64,000 nucleotides of DNA, taken from assembly GCF_030127145.1 (NCBI RefSeq), contig NZ_CP126158.1:1488001-1552000 (forward strand), written 5' to 3'. The first letter of the stretch is position 1. The number at the start of each line of letters is the position of its first letter. Below, in pieces: positions 9,797-17,302 of this stretch. This DNA comes from Halobaculum halobium (GTDB taxonomy: Archaea; Halobacteriota; Halobacteria; Halobacteriales; Haloferacaceae). The notes under the pieces are model-generated. The model did no database searches. It saw nothing but the letters and a program-made list of their open reading frames with translations, and had not been told where the DNA came from. The translations under genes and the position numbers were made by a program.

Positions 9797-10297
9797 GTGG
9801 ACCTGCACGTCCGGTACGAGGGCGACGACGACCCCGACAAGTGCACGGCCCGAAAGCTCGCGCGCTTCGATCTCGCGGAGCTCCATCGCTCGGACCGGGC
9901 GACGCCGTACGGAGTCGTGCTCAATCCCCACGCCGAGCGGGCGCTCTCGCCGGCCGACCGCGAGTCGGGCGACGGCGAGACGCTCGTCGCGCTCGACTGC
10001 TCGTGGGAGTCGGCGGGGGAAGCGATGTTCTCGCTGCCGGGCGAGCACCGCGCGCTCCCGTACCTCGTCGCCGCCAACCCGGTGAACTTCGGCCGCCCGA
10101 TGCAGTTGACGACGGTGGAAGCGTTCGCCGCGGCGCTGTGGATCCTCGGCGAACCGGCGCAGGCGACGGAGGTCCTCGCGAAGTTCACCTGGGGGGAGAC
10201 GTTCCTCGAACTCAACGAGGAGCCGTTGCGGCGCTACGGCGAGTGCGACGACTCGTCGGACGTCGTCGCGATCCAGCAGGAGTACCTCGACCGCTGA
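9797..10297 (+). CDS. tsr3: 18S/16S rRNA aminocarboxypropyltransferase Tsr3 (DUF367)
   Basis: This 166-aa enzyme transfers the aminocarboxypropyl group of S-adenosylmethionine to a modified base of small-subunit rRNA. Recognisable Tsr3 features are [13 protein letters not shown] near the N-terminus, the [15 protein letters not shown] strand-loop, ALDCSWE, and the highly conserved [20 protein letters not shown], followed by [11 protein letters not shown] and the C-terminal [16 protein letters not shown]. The start is GTG at 9797 (VDLHVRYEG), where similarity begins. The longer frame upstream adds 34 unrelated residues. Confidence 0.9.
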   Translation: MDLHVRYEGDDDPDKCTARKLARFDLAELHRSDRATPYGVVLNPHAERALSPADRESGDGETLVALDCSWESAGEAMFSLPGEHRALPYLVAANPVNFGRPMQLTTVEAFAAALWILGEPAQATEVLAKFTWGETFLELNEEPLRRYGECDDSSDVVAIQQEYLDR

Positions 10298-10329
10298 ACG
10301 CCGGGAGCCGCTTCGACCGCACGGAGGCG

Positions 10330-10695
10330 TTACTCGGCAAGCGCAGCGCCGATGGCGCCGGCGATAGCCGAGTCGATTGCGAACGCGAGCGTGATCACGA
10401 CCCCGAGCAGCAGGATCCCCGCGCCACCGACAAGGCCGCCGAGCGGACCGCCCCCTGCGAGTCCGAGCACGCCCCCGAGCAGCGCGAACAGGAGGGTGTA
10501 GGCGACGCCCGTCGCCGACCCCGCGAGCAGGCCGTGCCACGCGCCGTTGCCGAGGCCGCCGCCGGCGATGTAGCCCGCGACGCCGCCCCCGATGAGCCCG
10601 GCGCCGAATTGGCCGACGACCGGAATAGCGGTGCCGAACGCCGCGAGTACGAGGAACACGACCGCGCCCCACGCAACCGCACGCCAGTTGGTCAT
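10330..10695 (-). CDS. DUF5518-like four-helix membrane protein
   Basis: This is a 121-aa membrane protein, very rich in Gly and Ala. Hydrophobic segments lie at about residues 7-27, 30-50, 57-80 and 85-118, with glycine-zipper-like stretches (GAGLIGGGVAGYIAGGGLG). It resembles the haloarchaeal DUF5518 family of unknown function. It has no signal sequence cleavage site and no catalytic motif. It is followed on the same strand by nothing obvious and lies convergent with tsr3. Confidence 0.72.
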   Translation of the reverse strand: MTNWRAVAWGAVVFLVLAAFGTAIPVVGQFGAGLIGGGVAGYIAGGGLGNGAWHGLLAGSATGVAYTLLFALLGGVLGLAGGGPLGGLVGGAGILLLGVVITLAFAIDSAIAGAIGAALAE

Positions 10696-10722
10696 ACCTC
10701 GACATAGGCGCGAGGGCGGTAT

Positions 10723-11814
10723 CTACCTGTCGTCGGGGTCGCCGCCGGGGTCGTCATCGCCGTCGGCGGCGGCGTCGCGGTCGAACGCGGCCGCACCGTC
10801 GACGAACCGGCCTCCGGCGTCTGCGTCGGGGGCCGCGTCGTCGCCGTCGCCGCCCTGAACCGCGTACGCCGGGAGGTCCGCGGGTTCGACGTCGCCCGAG
10901 CGCAGGTCGGCGGGGTCGAGCGCTGCGAGACGGTCCGGGTCCGCGTGCTGTTCCTGCTCCGGATCCGTGTGCTGTTCCTGCTCCGGGGGCGCGTCCGCGG
11001 CGGCGGCCGTCTCGGGCTCACGGGTCGACGCGTCGTTGCCGCTGGAAGCGTCGCGTTCGCGATCGCTGTCCGATCCCTCGACGTCGTTGGCCGCTTCCTC
11101 GTTCCCTTCCCGCGCGGCCGCCAGTTGATCGGTCGTCGGGACGAACAGCCGGTCGGTCTCGGGGTCGTAGGGGCCGTCGGGGACGCCCGCGCGCGCTTCG
11201 GCGCGCAAGCCGTCGGCCGCCTCCGGTGCCGGATCCGGCGCCTTCTCGGCGTTCGCGCGGACGCGCTCGGCGTCGACGCCGCGGACGGCGGCCCACTCGT
11301 CGGGGTCGGCGCCCGCGGCGTCGACGGCCCACGCGTCGAGCGCGGCCGCCGGCGACGATCCGGACTCCAGCAGGCCGACGAGCGCCCGGAGCGCGCGCGT
11401 CTCGGCCTCGCGCCACCAGTCAGGCTTGGCGACGTAGACGGGGTAGAAGAACGGCGTGTCGCTGGCGTCGGCCAGATCGCGGGGGAACGAGACGGTGCGG
11501 TCGTGGACCTCTTGGAAGACAGTCATATTCACGGCGGCGACGGCCGCGAGCAGGTCCGGGTCCATCTCGTAGCCGGCGGCTTCGAGTTCGCCGCGTAGGT
11601 CCGCGAAGGCGAACGCGAACCACGCCGAGGCGGCGTCGTCGGCCAACAGGTGGTTCGGGGTCGAGTCGTCGCGGGCGCGGCGGTACTGCTCGACGATCCG
11701 GTCTTGGACGGCGTCGTGGAGGACTCGCAGGCCGATCCGCACGTCGTCGACGGCGAAGTCGGTGCGCTCGGCGACCTCCTCGATGTAGGCGTCGGGAACC
11801 GCCGGGCGGTGCAT
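10723..11814 (-). CDS. unrecognised acidic protein with repeat segment
   Basis: I do not recognise a family with confidence. The 363-aa protein has a predicted alpha-helical N-terminal half (1-200; DDVRIGLRVLHDAVQDRIVEQ, MTVFQEVHDRTVSFPRDLA, FFYPVYVAKPDWWREAE) and a disordered, strongly acidic C-terminal half. The latter holds the duplicated segment EQEQHTDP/EQEQHADP at about residues 279-294, encoded by a 24-bp direct repeat near 10940-10990. There is no membrane segment or signal peptide. It sits between the DUF5518 gene and hemB on the same strand. The aromatic-rich N-terminal half looks like the functional part. Confidence 0.62.
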   Translation of the reverse strand: MHRPAVPDAYIEEVAERTDFAVDDVRIGLRVLHDAVQDRIVEQYRRARDDSTPNHLLADDAASAWFAFAFADLRGELEAAGYEMDPDLLAAVAAVNMTVFQEVHDRTVSFPRDLADASDTPFFYPVYVAKPDWWREAETRALRALVGLLESGSSPAAALDAWAVDAAGADPDEWAAVRGVDAERVRANAEKAPDPAPEAADGLRAEARAGVPDGPYDPETDRLFVPTTDQLAAAREGNEEAANDVEGSDSDRERDASSGNDASTREPETAAAADAPPEQEQHTDPEQEQHADPDRLAALDPADLRSGDVEPADLPAYAVQGGDGDDAAPDADAGGRFVDGAAAFDRDAAADGDDDPGGDPDDR

Positions 11815-11840
11815 GTTGCGTGAGTGTGTCGGTTTCCGGG

Positions 11841-12857
11841 TTAAGGGTTCGTGTTCTCGCGATCGGCGCGGTCAGACGACAGCGACTCGGCGATCTCCTC
11901 GGCGAAGTACGTGAGGATCAGGTCGGCACCCGCGCGTTTCATCGAGAGGAGGGACTCGCGGGCCGTTTCCTCCAGGTCCAGCCAGCCGCGATCGGCAGCG
12001 GCGTGAAGCATCGCGTACTCGCCGGAGACGTTGTACGCCGCGACCGGGAGGTCGAACTCCTCGCGCACGTCGCGGACGATGTCGAGGTACGGGAGGCCGG
12101 GTTTCACCATGAGCACGTCGGCGCCCTCCTCGACGTCGAGGTGGGCCTCCCGGATCGCCTCGCGTCGGTTGGCGGGGTCCATCTGATAGTGCCGGCGGTC
12201 GCCGAACGCGGGCGCGCCGTCGGCGGCGTCGCGGAACGGCCCGTAGAAGGCAGATTCGTACTTCACTGCGTAGCTCATGATCGGCACCTCGGCGAACCCC
12301 GCGTCGTCCAGGCCCTGGCGGATTGCGCCGACCATGCCGTCGGTCATCGAGGAGGGCGCGACCATGTCCGCGCCGGCCTCGGCGTGAGAGGTCGCCGTGT
12401 TCCGGAGGAGATCGAGGGTCTCGTCGTTACGGACGGTGAGGGTCGGATCCTCGGCAGCGTGCTCCTCCAAGACGCCGCAGTGGCCGTGGTCGGTGTACTC
12501 ACAGAGGCACACGTCGGTGATCACGTACGCGTCCGTCTCGGCGGAGATGTCTCGGACGGCGCGCTGGACGACGCCGTCGTCGGCGTACGCCCGCGAACCC
12601 GCGTCGTCTTTCGACTCAGGGATCCCGAACACCATCACCGCCTCGACGCCTGTCGCCAGCGCCTCCTCAACGCGGTCGACCGCCTCGGCGACGGGGACGC
12701 GCTCGTGGCCGGGCATCGACTCGATGGCGACGCGTTCGTCGGTCGTCGCGTCGACGAACACCGGCGCGATCAGGTCCGACGCCGAGAGGTCAGTCTCGGA
12801 GACGAGCGGCCGGACGCCGTCCGTTCGCAGGCGGCGCGGCCGGTGGGTCGGGAACAT
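11841..12857 (-). CDS. hemB: delta-aminolevulinic acid dehydratase (porphobilinogen synthase)
   Basis: This 338-aa cytoplasmic enzyme joins two 5-aminolevulinate molecules into porphobilinogen, the first pyrrole of haem and cobamide synthesis. Metal-site cysteines are visible at C117, C119 and C127 (CLCEYTDHGHC), the pattern of zinc-dependent HemB. The two active-site lysines are K199 (SYAVKYES) and K252 (LMVKPGLPYLD). The frame runs open to 13802, but similarity begins at MFPTHRPRRLR (12857). A TATA-like element on the minus strand at 12882-12889 sits 25-32 nt upstream and fixes the start. No other haem gene is adjacent. Confidence 0.96.
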   Translation of the reverse strand: MFPTHRPRRLRTDGVRPLVSETDLSASDLIAPVFVDATTDERVAIESMPGHERVPVAEAVDRVEEALATGVEAVMVFGIPESKDDAGSRAYADDGVVQRAVRDISAETDAYVITDVCLCEYTDHGHCGVLEEHAAEDPTLTVRNDETLDLLRNTATSHAEAGADMVAPSSMTDGMVGAIRQGLDDAGFAEVPIMSYAVKYESAFYGPFRDAADGAPAFGDRRHYQMDPANRREAIREAHLDVEEGADVLMVKPGLPYLDIVRDVREEFDLPVAAYNVSGEYAMLHAAADRGWLDLEETARESLLSMKRAGADLILTYFAEEIAESLSSDRADRENTNP

Positions 12858-12881
12858 GCGTGAGCGTCGACCCGCATCGGA

Positions 12882-12889
12882 GGTAAAGC
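12882..12889 (-). promoter_or_regulatory. TATA box of hemB
   Basis: CTTTACC on the minus strand lies 25-32 nt before the hemB ATG at 12857. This supports a leaderless start and excludes the much longer open frame. Confidence 0.45.
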
Positions 12890-12969
12890 CGACGCTCGCG
12901 GCGCGGTCAGCCGGAGATCTTCCCGAGGGTCCGACGGCCCCTTCGGCCGCGTGAGGAATGACACAAGCC

Positions 12970-12975
12970 ATATAT
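12970..12975 (+). promoter_or_regulatory. TATA box of DedA-like gene
   Basis: ATATAT lies 24-29 nt upstream of GTG 12999. It lies inside the longer reading that begins at 12951, so it decides in favour of the shorter protein. Confidence 0.55.
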
Positions 12976-12998
12976 CCGGAGCCGGGCAACTCGCCTCC

Positions 12999-13526
12999 GT
13001 GACGCTCTCGCCCCTCCAGATCGGCGCGATGCCCCCCTGGCTGGAGTCGATGCTGACCTCGGAGTACGCTTACCTCGCGCTGTTCGCCGTCTTCGTGTTG
13101 GAGGGCGCGATGCTGATGTACTTCATGCCGAGCGAACTGATCGTCCCCGGATCGCTCATCCTGTTCGGCCACTCGCCCGACACCGTCTTGCTCGTGCTCG
13201 GAATCGCGGTGCTGGGCGCCACTGTCGGCCAAGTCGCGCTGTTCACGCTCGCCCAGCGCGGCGGCCGCGAGTGGCTCCTTCGAAAGCGGTGGTTCCGCGT
13301 GAGCGAGGACAGCCTCGACCGCTTCGACGGCTGGTTCGATCGCTGGGGACCGATCGTCGTGCCCGTCTCGAACGCGCTGTTGTTCACCCGCGGAATGCTC
13401 ACCGTTCCCGCCGGGCTGGCCGAGATGGACCGTCGGCGGTTCCTCGTGCTGTCTGCGCTGGGAACCCTGATCTTCGAGTCGGCGCTGGCGGGGCTGTACG
13501 TGTTCGGCGTCGATCTGCTGTGGTGA
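12999..13526 (+). CDS. DedA/SNARE-associated-like membrane protein
   Basis: This 175-aa integral membrane protein belongs to the DedA/VTT superfamily, whose members act in lipid flipping and membrane homeostasis. It has membrane segments at about residues 22-45 (YLALFAVFVLEGAMLMYFMP), 60-85 and two near the C-terminus. The reentrant-loop signatures are present: an early F-x-E-G-A segment with MPSELIVPGSLILFG, and the later VVPVSNALLFTRGMLTVPAGLAEM, which carries the conserved Arg/Gly pattern. The start is GTG at 12999, chosen from the TATA box at 12970-12975. The gene is divergent from hemB. Confidence 0.85.
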   Translation: MTLSPLQIGAMPPWLESMLTSEYAYLALFAVFVLEGAMLMYFMPSELIVPGSLILFGHSPDTVLLVLGIAVLGATVGQVALFTLAQRGGREWLLRKRWFRVSEDSLDRFDGWFDRWGPIVVPVSNALLFTRGMLTVPAGLAEMDRRRFLVLSALGTLIFESALAGLYVFGVDLLW

Positions 13527-13574
13527 CTTCCGCGTCGACCCGTTTCCGTGCGGCGCGTCCCCACGCCGACGCGG

Positions 13575-13581
13575 GATTTTT
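13575..13581 (+). promoter_or_regulatory. TATA box of GNAT gene
   Basis: GATTTTT lies 25-31 nt upstream of the ATG at 13606, consistent with leaderless transcription. Confidence 0.4.
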
Positions 13582-13605
13582 GAAACGAGCCCGAGACGTC
13601 CGGGT

Positions 13606-14145
13606 ATGCCCGGTCCCGTCTTTCTCGCCGGCGAGCGCGTCGCGCTCAGGACCGTCGAGGCCGAGGACGAGCTGTTCCTCCACGAGCACCGCAATCGCGC
13701 GTCTTTCCGCGACCCGCTCGGCGAGTTCGAACCGCTGACCGCCGAGGACGTGGCGGAATACCGCGAGGAGGTCGTCCGGGGAGACGACGGCGTCACGCTC
13801 ATCGTCTGTGTCGACGGCGACCCGGTCGGGCTGTGCTTCCTGTTCCGCGAAGACGCCCGTCGCGGCGTCGCTGAGATCGGCTACTGGCTCGTCCCCGACG
13901 CCGAGGGGAACGGTTACGCGACGGAAGCGGGCGGCCTCCTGTGCGACCACGCCTTCGACGAGCGGGGACTCCACCGACTCACCGCGCGGGTGTACGAGGG
14001 GAACGAGGCGTCGAGCGCGGTACTCGACCGCCTCGGCTTCGTCAAGGAGGGACGGCTCCGGGAGGACGCCGTCCGCGGCGGCGAGCGACGCGACGCGCTC
14101 CGCTACGGGCTACTGGCGCGCGAATGGCACGGCGAGGGCGAGTGA
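13606..14145 (+). CDS. GNAT N-acetyltransferase, RimJ/RimL type
   Basis: This 179-aa acetyl-CoA-dependent transferase is of the RimJ/RimL (Acetyltransf_3) class. The order is the N-terminal strand VALRTVEAEDE, then IGYWLVPDAEGNGYATEAGGLLCDHAFDE, in which the acetyl-CoA loop (Q/R-x-x-G-x-G/A) reads EGNGYA, and the C-terminal signature RVYEGNEASSAVLDRLGFVKEGRLRE. It may acetylate a ribosomal protein N-terminus or a small molecule. Context gives no substrate, since the flanking genes are a DedA-like protein and a zinc miniprotein. Confidence 0.9.
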   Translation: MPGPVFLAGERVALRTVEAEDELFLHEHRNRASFRDPLGEFEPLTAEDVAEYREEVVRGDDGVTLIVCVDGDPVGLCFLFREDARRGVAEIGYWLVPDAEGNGYATEAGGLLCDHAFDERGLHRLTARVYEGNEASSAVLDRLGFVKEGRLREDAVRGGERRDALRYGLLAREWHGEGE

Positions 14146-14188
14146 ACGGGCACACAGCGGAGCCGACCAGCGGGCGGACGGGGCCCGG

Positions 14189-14362
14189 TTACGACTCGCG
14201 GTCGGTCTGTGTCACGTCGACCTGCTCTCGGAGCGCCTCGAGCCCCTCGCTCTCGGCGAGCTCCTCGACACGGTCGCGGAAGTGCGACTCACAGAGCCCG
14301 ACCGTGACGCCGTCGCGCTCGACGCCGTACGCCGCATCCCGATCGCAGTAGTGACACTGCAT
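14189..14362 (-). CDS. zinc-binding miniprotein, DUF6757-like
   Basis: This is a 57-aa protein with a single treble-clef-like zinc site: C3-x2-C6 (MQCHYCDRDAA) paired with C24-x2-H27 (VGLCESHF), then a predicted helix (RVEELAESEGLEAL). It resembles the haloarchaeal DUF6757 family. The frame is open to 14491, but the first 43 residues are Arg rich and overlap the PHP gene, so ATG 14362 is chosen. The function is unknown. Small proteins of this kind in haloarchaea often have regulatory or RNA-binding roles. Confidence 0.75.
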   Translation of the reverse strand: MQCHYCDRDAAYGVERDGVTVGLCESHFRDRVEELAESEGLEALREQVDVTQTDRES

Positions 14363-14454
14363 ACCCGATCGAGCGGCTCGCTCGTATTTAACCCCGCGCC
14401 TCCGGGGGGCGTTCGTTCCGTCGACAGGCAGCCGGCGTTCGACTCGGCTCGTGG

Positions 14455-15255
14455 TCACGCGTCCGGCAGACACTCCCTGACCGCGGCCCACCGCTGTGCG
14501 TCGAGACCGGCGACCGCGAGTTCCTCACCGTGAGCGTCCGTTCCCCCCGTCAACAGTAGATCGTGCTCGCTCGCCAGCGACTCCACCGCGACCGAATCGT
14601 CGTCGACGCCGTCGCCGTACGGGTAGAAGCGCTCGACCGCGCCGAGGTCGTACTCGACGCAGAGGTCGAGCGCGGTCGCCGGATCGTCGTACCGGAACGG
14701 GTGCGCCAGCCCGACGACGGCGCAGGCCCCCTGGAGGAGGTCGACGCCGCGCTCGACGGGGGTGACGGCGCGAGGGACATAGCACGGACCGTCGTTGCCG
14801 ATCAGGTCCCCGAAGGCCCCCTCGTAGTCGTAGTCCGCGTCGCTCTCGTCGATGGCGCGGGCGATGTGCGGCCGGCCCAGCCCGGCCCGCGGCTCGACGC
14901 CCAGGTCGACGCCGAGACGCTCCTCGACGCGTTCGATGATCCGCCGACCGCGCTCGCGACGGTCCGCCTGTAATCGGTCGCACTCGGCGCGCAGGTCCGG
15001 GTCGTCGCCGACGCCGTACCCGAGGAGGTCGACGCGCTCGCCGTCGGGCCCGGTGTCGACGCGCAGCTCGATGCCGCGGACGACGGTCACCCCGCCACGC
15101 TCGACGACGGGGGCGTCGAGGTCGGGGTGGATCCGGTCGTGGTCGGTGACGGCGACCGCGTCGAGGCCCGCCTCGCGCGCCGTCGCGACCAGCGAGTCGA
15201 GCGTGAACGTCCCGTCGGAGACAGTCGTATGCGCGTGGAGGTCCGCGACGATCAT
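14455..15255 (-). CDS. PHP domain phosphoesterase
   Basis: This is a 266-aa metal-dependent phosphoesterase of the PHP superfamily. The first metal motif is DLHAHTTVSDG (H7, H9). The second is AVTDHDRI around residue 36, and the last is GGTDAHGE near the C-terminus, with an intermediate ALAHPFRY. This order matches YciV/TrpH-like PHP proteins, which hydrolyse 3',5'-nucleoside bisphosphates or short 5' RNA ends. The start is taken as MIVADLHAH (15255) because PHP proteins begin just before the first HxH. The open frame continues to 15348 without similarity. Confidence 0.88.
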   Translation of the reverse strand: MIVADLHAHTTVSDGTFTLDSLVATAREAGLDAVAVTDHDRIHPDLDAPVVERGGVTVVRGIELRVDTGPDGERVDLLGYGVGDDPDLRAECDRLQADRRERGRRIIERVEERLGVDLGVEPRAGLGRPHIARAIDESDADYDYEGAFGDLIGNDGPCYVPRAVTPVERGVDLLQGACAVVGLAHPFRYDDPATALDLCVEYDLGAVERFYPYGDGVDDDSVAVESLASEHDLLLTGGTDAHGEELAVAGLDAQRWAAVRECLPDA

Positions 15256-15373
15256 TACCGTCTTGCGGGTTCGCAGACGGGAAGGGCGTTCCGGTCGGCC
15301 GTACGTCCCGTCAACCGCGCATCGCGGCTCCACCGGTCGCGTCGCCACCGGCGCGACGCCGCGCCATGAAAGG

Positions 15374-15392
15374 ACATTATAATACGTTATAC
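15374..15392 (+). promoter_or_regulatory. AT-rich promoter upstream of DUF5789 gene
   Basis: ACATTATAATACGTTATAC is a strongly AT-rich island in a GC-rich background. The best TATA match (TTATAATA) is at 15378-15385. It lies about 75 nt before the ATG at 15459, implying a short leader rather than a leaderless message, unlike most genes here. Confidence 0.5.
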
Positions 15393-15458
15393 ACTACCGT
15401 TGCCACGAAGGTCGTACATGGACAATCGTTACATACTCGGGCCCCATCCGAGTAGTTG

Positions 15459-15743
15459 ATGCGCCTGAACGGCACGGAAGACGACCTATCCGCCCACGAG
15501 TACCCCGCGACGAGCGGTGAACTCATCGACGCGTACGGCGACACTCATATCGAACTGCAGGACGGGAGCGAGACGATTGGCGCGGTACTCGGTCGTCTGG
15601 GTTCCGAGACGTTCCACTCCGCTGACGACGTGTGGATGACCCTCCGCGGTGGCGTCGGCCACGAGGCCGTCGGCCGGCGCTTCTACAGCGACCGCGACGC
15701 GCCGACGGTCGGCGAGGACGGGCCGGACCCCGTCTCGTTCTGA
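15459..15743 (+). CDS. DUF5789-like small protein
   Basis: This is a 94-aa acidic protein without membrane segments. It starts MRLNGTEDDLSAHEYPATSGELI and ends with YSDRDAPTVGEDGPDPVSF. The pattern of an N-terminal ELID-GD-IELQDGSET segment, a central GRLGSETF and a GRRFYSDRD tail matches my memory of the haloarchaeal DUF5789 family, function unknown. ATG 15459 is preferred to the in-frame TTG at 15456. It is divergent from the PHP gene. Confidence 0.7.
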   Translation: MRLNGTEDDLSAHEYPATSGELIDAYGDTHIELQDGSETIGAVLGRLGSETFHSADDVWMTLRGGVGHEAVGRRFYSDRDAPTVGEDGPDPVSF

Positions 15744-15860
15744 TCGGCTTCGCGCGGCTGCTCGCCGCCGCCGCGCACCCGTTGACACTGCCATGCCGCG
15801 GCCCCGGTCCGGCTCAGTCACCCGCGCTCCGGGGCCGCACCGCCTATTGAGAACGCGAGC

Positions 15861-16901
15861 TCAGACCCATTCCAGCGCCGCGTCGAGCTCCAACGGCACG
15901 CTTCCCTTGCTGTACGCCTCCGTCCGCCCGTCTGGCCGAGAGCGGAACACGACGGCCGGTCGGTGCCCCACGTCGGGGCGTTCGCCGCGGACGGCGAACC
16001 AGTCGTCGTCCGGGAACGACGAGCAGTCGACGAACAGCGTGATCCCGCCGCCGTGGGCCTCCAGTTGCCCGCTCGTCTTCGTCTGGACGGTGTCGCGCAC
16101 GGCCGCCGAGGGTGTCCCCGCCGAGCGCTTGTTTGGCGCGACCGGACGGGTCACTTCCACCAGCGTCGAGGTGCCGTCGTCCCGGGTCGCGCGGAAGTCG
16201 ATCACGTGGTCGGTCGACACCTCGATCTCCGGCTCGATGTCGTAGCCGGCGTGTACCAGCAGGCGCGCCACGTCGAACTCGCCCATCGTCGCCGTCATGC
16301 GGGTGAGGTCGAGGTACTCGCTGGTACCGAGCTTGCTCGCCATCTCCTCGCGCTCGTCGTCGAGCACGCCCGTCGCGAGGAACTGCTCGTAAAACCCCAG
16401 CGCGTCGAACCGGTCTGCGTCCGGGAAGCCGGCCGCGTGCTCACGGAAGAACTCGCGGGTCGTCTCCGCCCCGTCCTTCGAGCACAACACCGGGAGAAAG
16501 TACCACGCGAGGTGCGGGAAGTCCTCGAGCCAGGGGTCCTCCTCGTACAGCACGGCCGTCAGTTCGCGTTCGGCCCACTGGGTCACCGGAAACGGCACAT
16601 CCGCGAGCGCGTACTTCTCCGTTCGCCACAACGAGGACGGCGTCTCCGTGTTCCCCAGCCAGTAGGCGCCGGCGCCGCCGCCGACGCCCGCCGGTCCCTC
16701 GCCGTCGTCCGTCCAACAGAACAGTGCGAGGCTCCCGTCGTCCATGTCGAAGCGGCGTGCCTCGTACCCCGCCGGCGGTGCGAACCACGGGTCGCGTTCG
16801 GTCGCCCCGAGATTGGCGTCGAGCGGTCGGTAGAGGTCGTCGCGGACCCGGGGCGCCGACCACGAACCGGGTGCGTATCTGAACCGTAGGGGACGTGCCA
16901 C
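15861..16901 (-). CDS. DUF5784-like protein with nuclease-like motif
   Basis: This is a 346-aa cytoplasmic protein resembling haloarchaeal DUF5784. The N-terminal half is aromatic rich (RFRYAPGSWSAPRVRDDLYRPLD, YWLGNTETPSSLWRTEKYALAD). Residues from about 210 carry ARLLVHAGYDIEPE, then DFRATRDDGTSTLVEVTRP with a following Lys/Arg (VAPNKRSAG). The spacing of D, E-x-T and K/R on adjacent strands resembles the D-(D/E)xK core of restriction-endonuclease-like nucleases, but the canonical ExK is not exact. A strand LFVDCSSF follows. No partner gene (helicase, methylase) adjoins it. The function is unknown. Confidence 0.72.
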   Translation of the reverse strand: MARPLRFRYAPGSWSAPRVRDDLYRPLDANLGATERDPWFAPPAGYEARRFDMDDGSLALFCWTDDGEGPAGVGGGAGAYWLGNTETPSSLWRTEKYALADVPFPVTQWAERELTAVLYEEDPWLEDFPHLAWYFLPVLCSKDGAETTREFFREHAAGFPDADRFDALGFYEQFLATGVLDDEREEMASKLGTSEYLDLTRMTATMGEFDVARLLVHAGYDIEPEIEVSTDHVIDFRATRDDGTSTLVEVTRPVAPNKRSAGTPSAAVRDTVQTKTSGQLEAHGGGITLFVDCSSFPDDDWFAVRGERPDVGHRPAVVFRSRPDGRTEAYSKGSVPLELDAALEWV

Positions 16902-17059
16902 ACCGGATCTGGTCGGGCGGTCAATTTGAACCCACCGCTCGGTGTCGCCGCCGGGCGCGTATCAGATGGCGTCAGGTTACAGTAGGGTACCGGTATCGTG
17001 ACCCCGCTGTGGCGTCGCGTGGCCAAACTTACCCACGGTCCGTGTGAACTTGCCCCACG

Positions 17060-17067
17060 ATTTATGG
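17060..17067 (+). promoter_or_regulatory. TATA box of DUF5786 gene
   Basis: ATTTATGG lies 24-31 nt before ATG 17091, giving a leaderless message and selecting MGMGNYD as the N-terminus. Confidence 0.5.
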
Positions 17068-17090
17068 TGGTGTACTCATAGGATGGACAT

Positions 17091-17261
17091 ATGGGCATGG
17101 GAAACTACGACGAAGCAGAGCACGAGCGTCGCGAGCAGAAGACCCAGGTCGACGGTGACTTCGCCGAGGAGCGAAGCGAGTACCGCGGGAGAGTCACCTA
17201 CGACACCGGCGACTCCACCGAGGACCTGCTCGACCAATTCAAGTCGATCAAAGGAGACTGA
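17091..17261 (+). CDS. 56-aa DUF5786-like protein
   Basis: This very short gene encodes 56 residues. The N-terminus MGMGNYDEAEHERREQK is followed by DGDFAEERSEYRGRVTYDTG and the C-terminus DSTEDLLDQFKSIKGD. The charged, helix-forming N-terminus, the Y-x-G-x-V-x-Y-D segment and the C-terminal DLLDQF helix match the haloarchaeal DUF5786 family. There is no membrane segment and no cysteine. A well-placed TATA box (17060-17067) supports expression. Its function is unknown, but the family appears to be widespread in haloarchaea. Confidence 0.78.
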   Translation: MGMGNYDEAEHERREQKTQVDGDFAEERSEYRGRVTYDTGDSTEDLLDQFKSIKGD

Positions 17262-17302
17262 TTCCGGCCCGTCCGCTGTACGGCGTCGTGGCCCGCTCCG
17301 TC

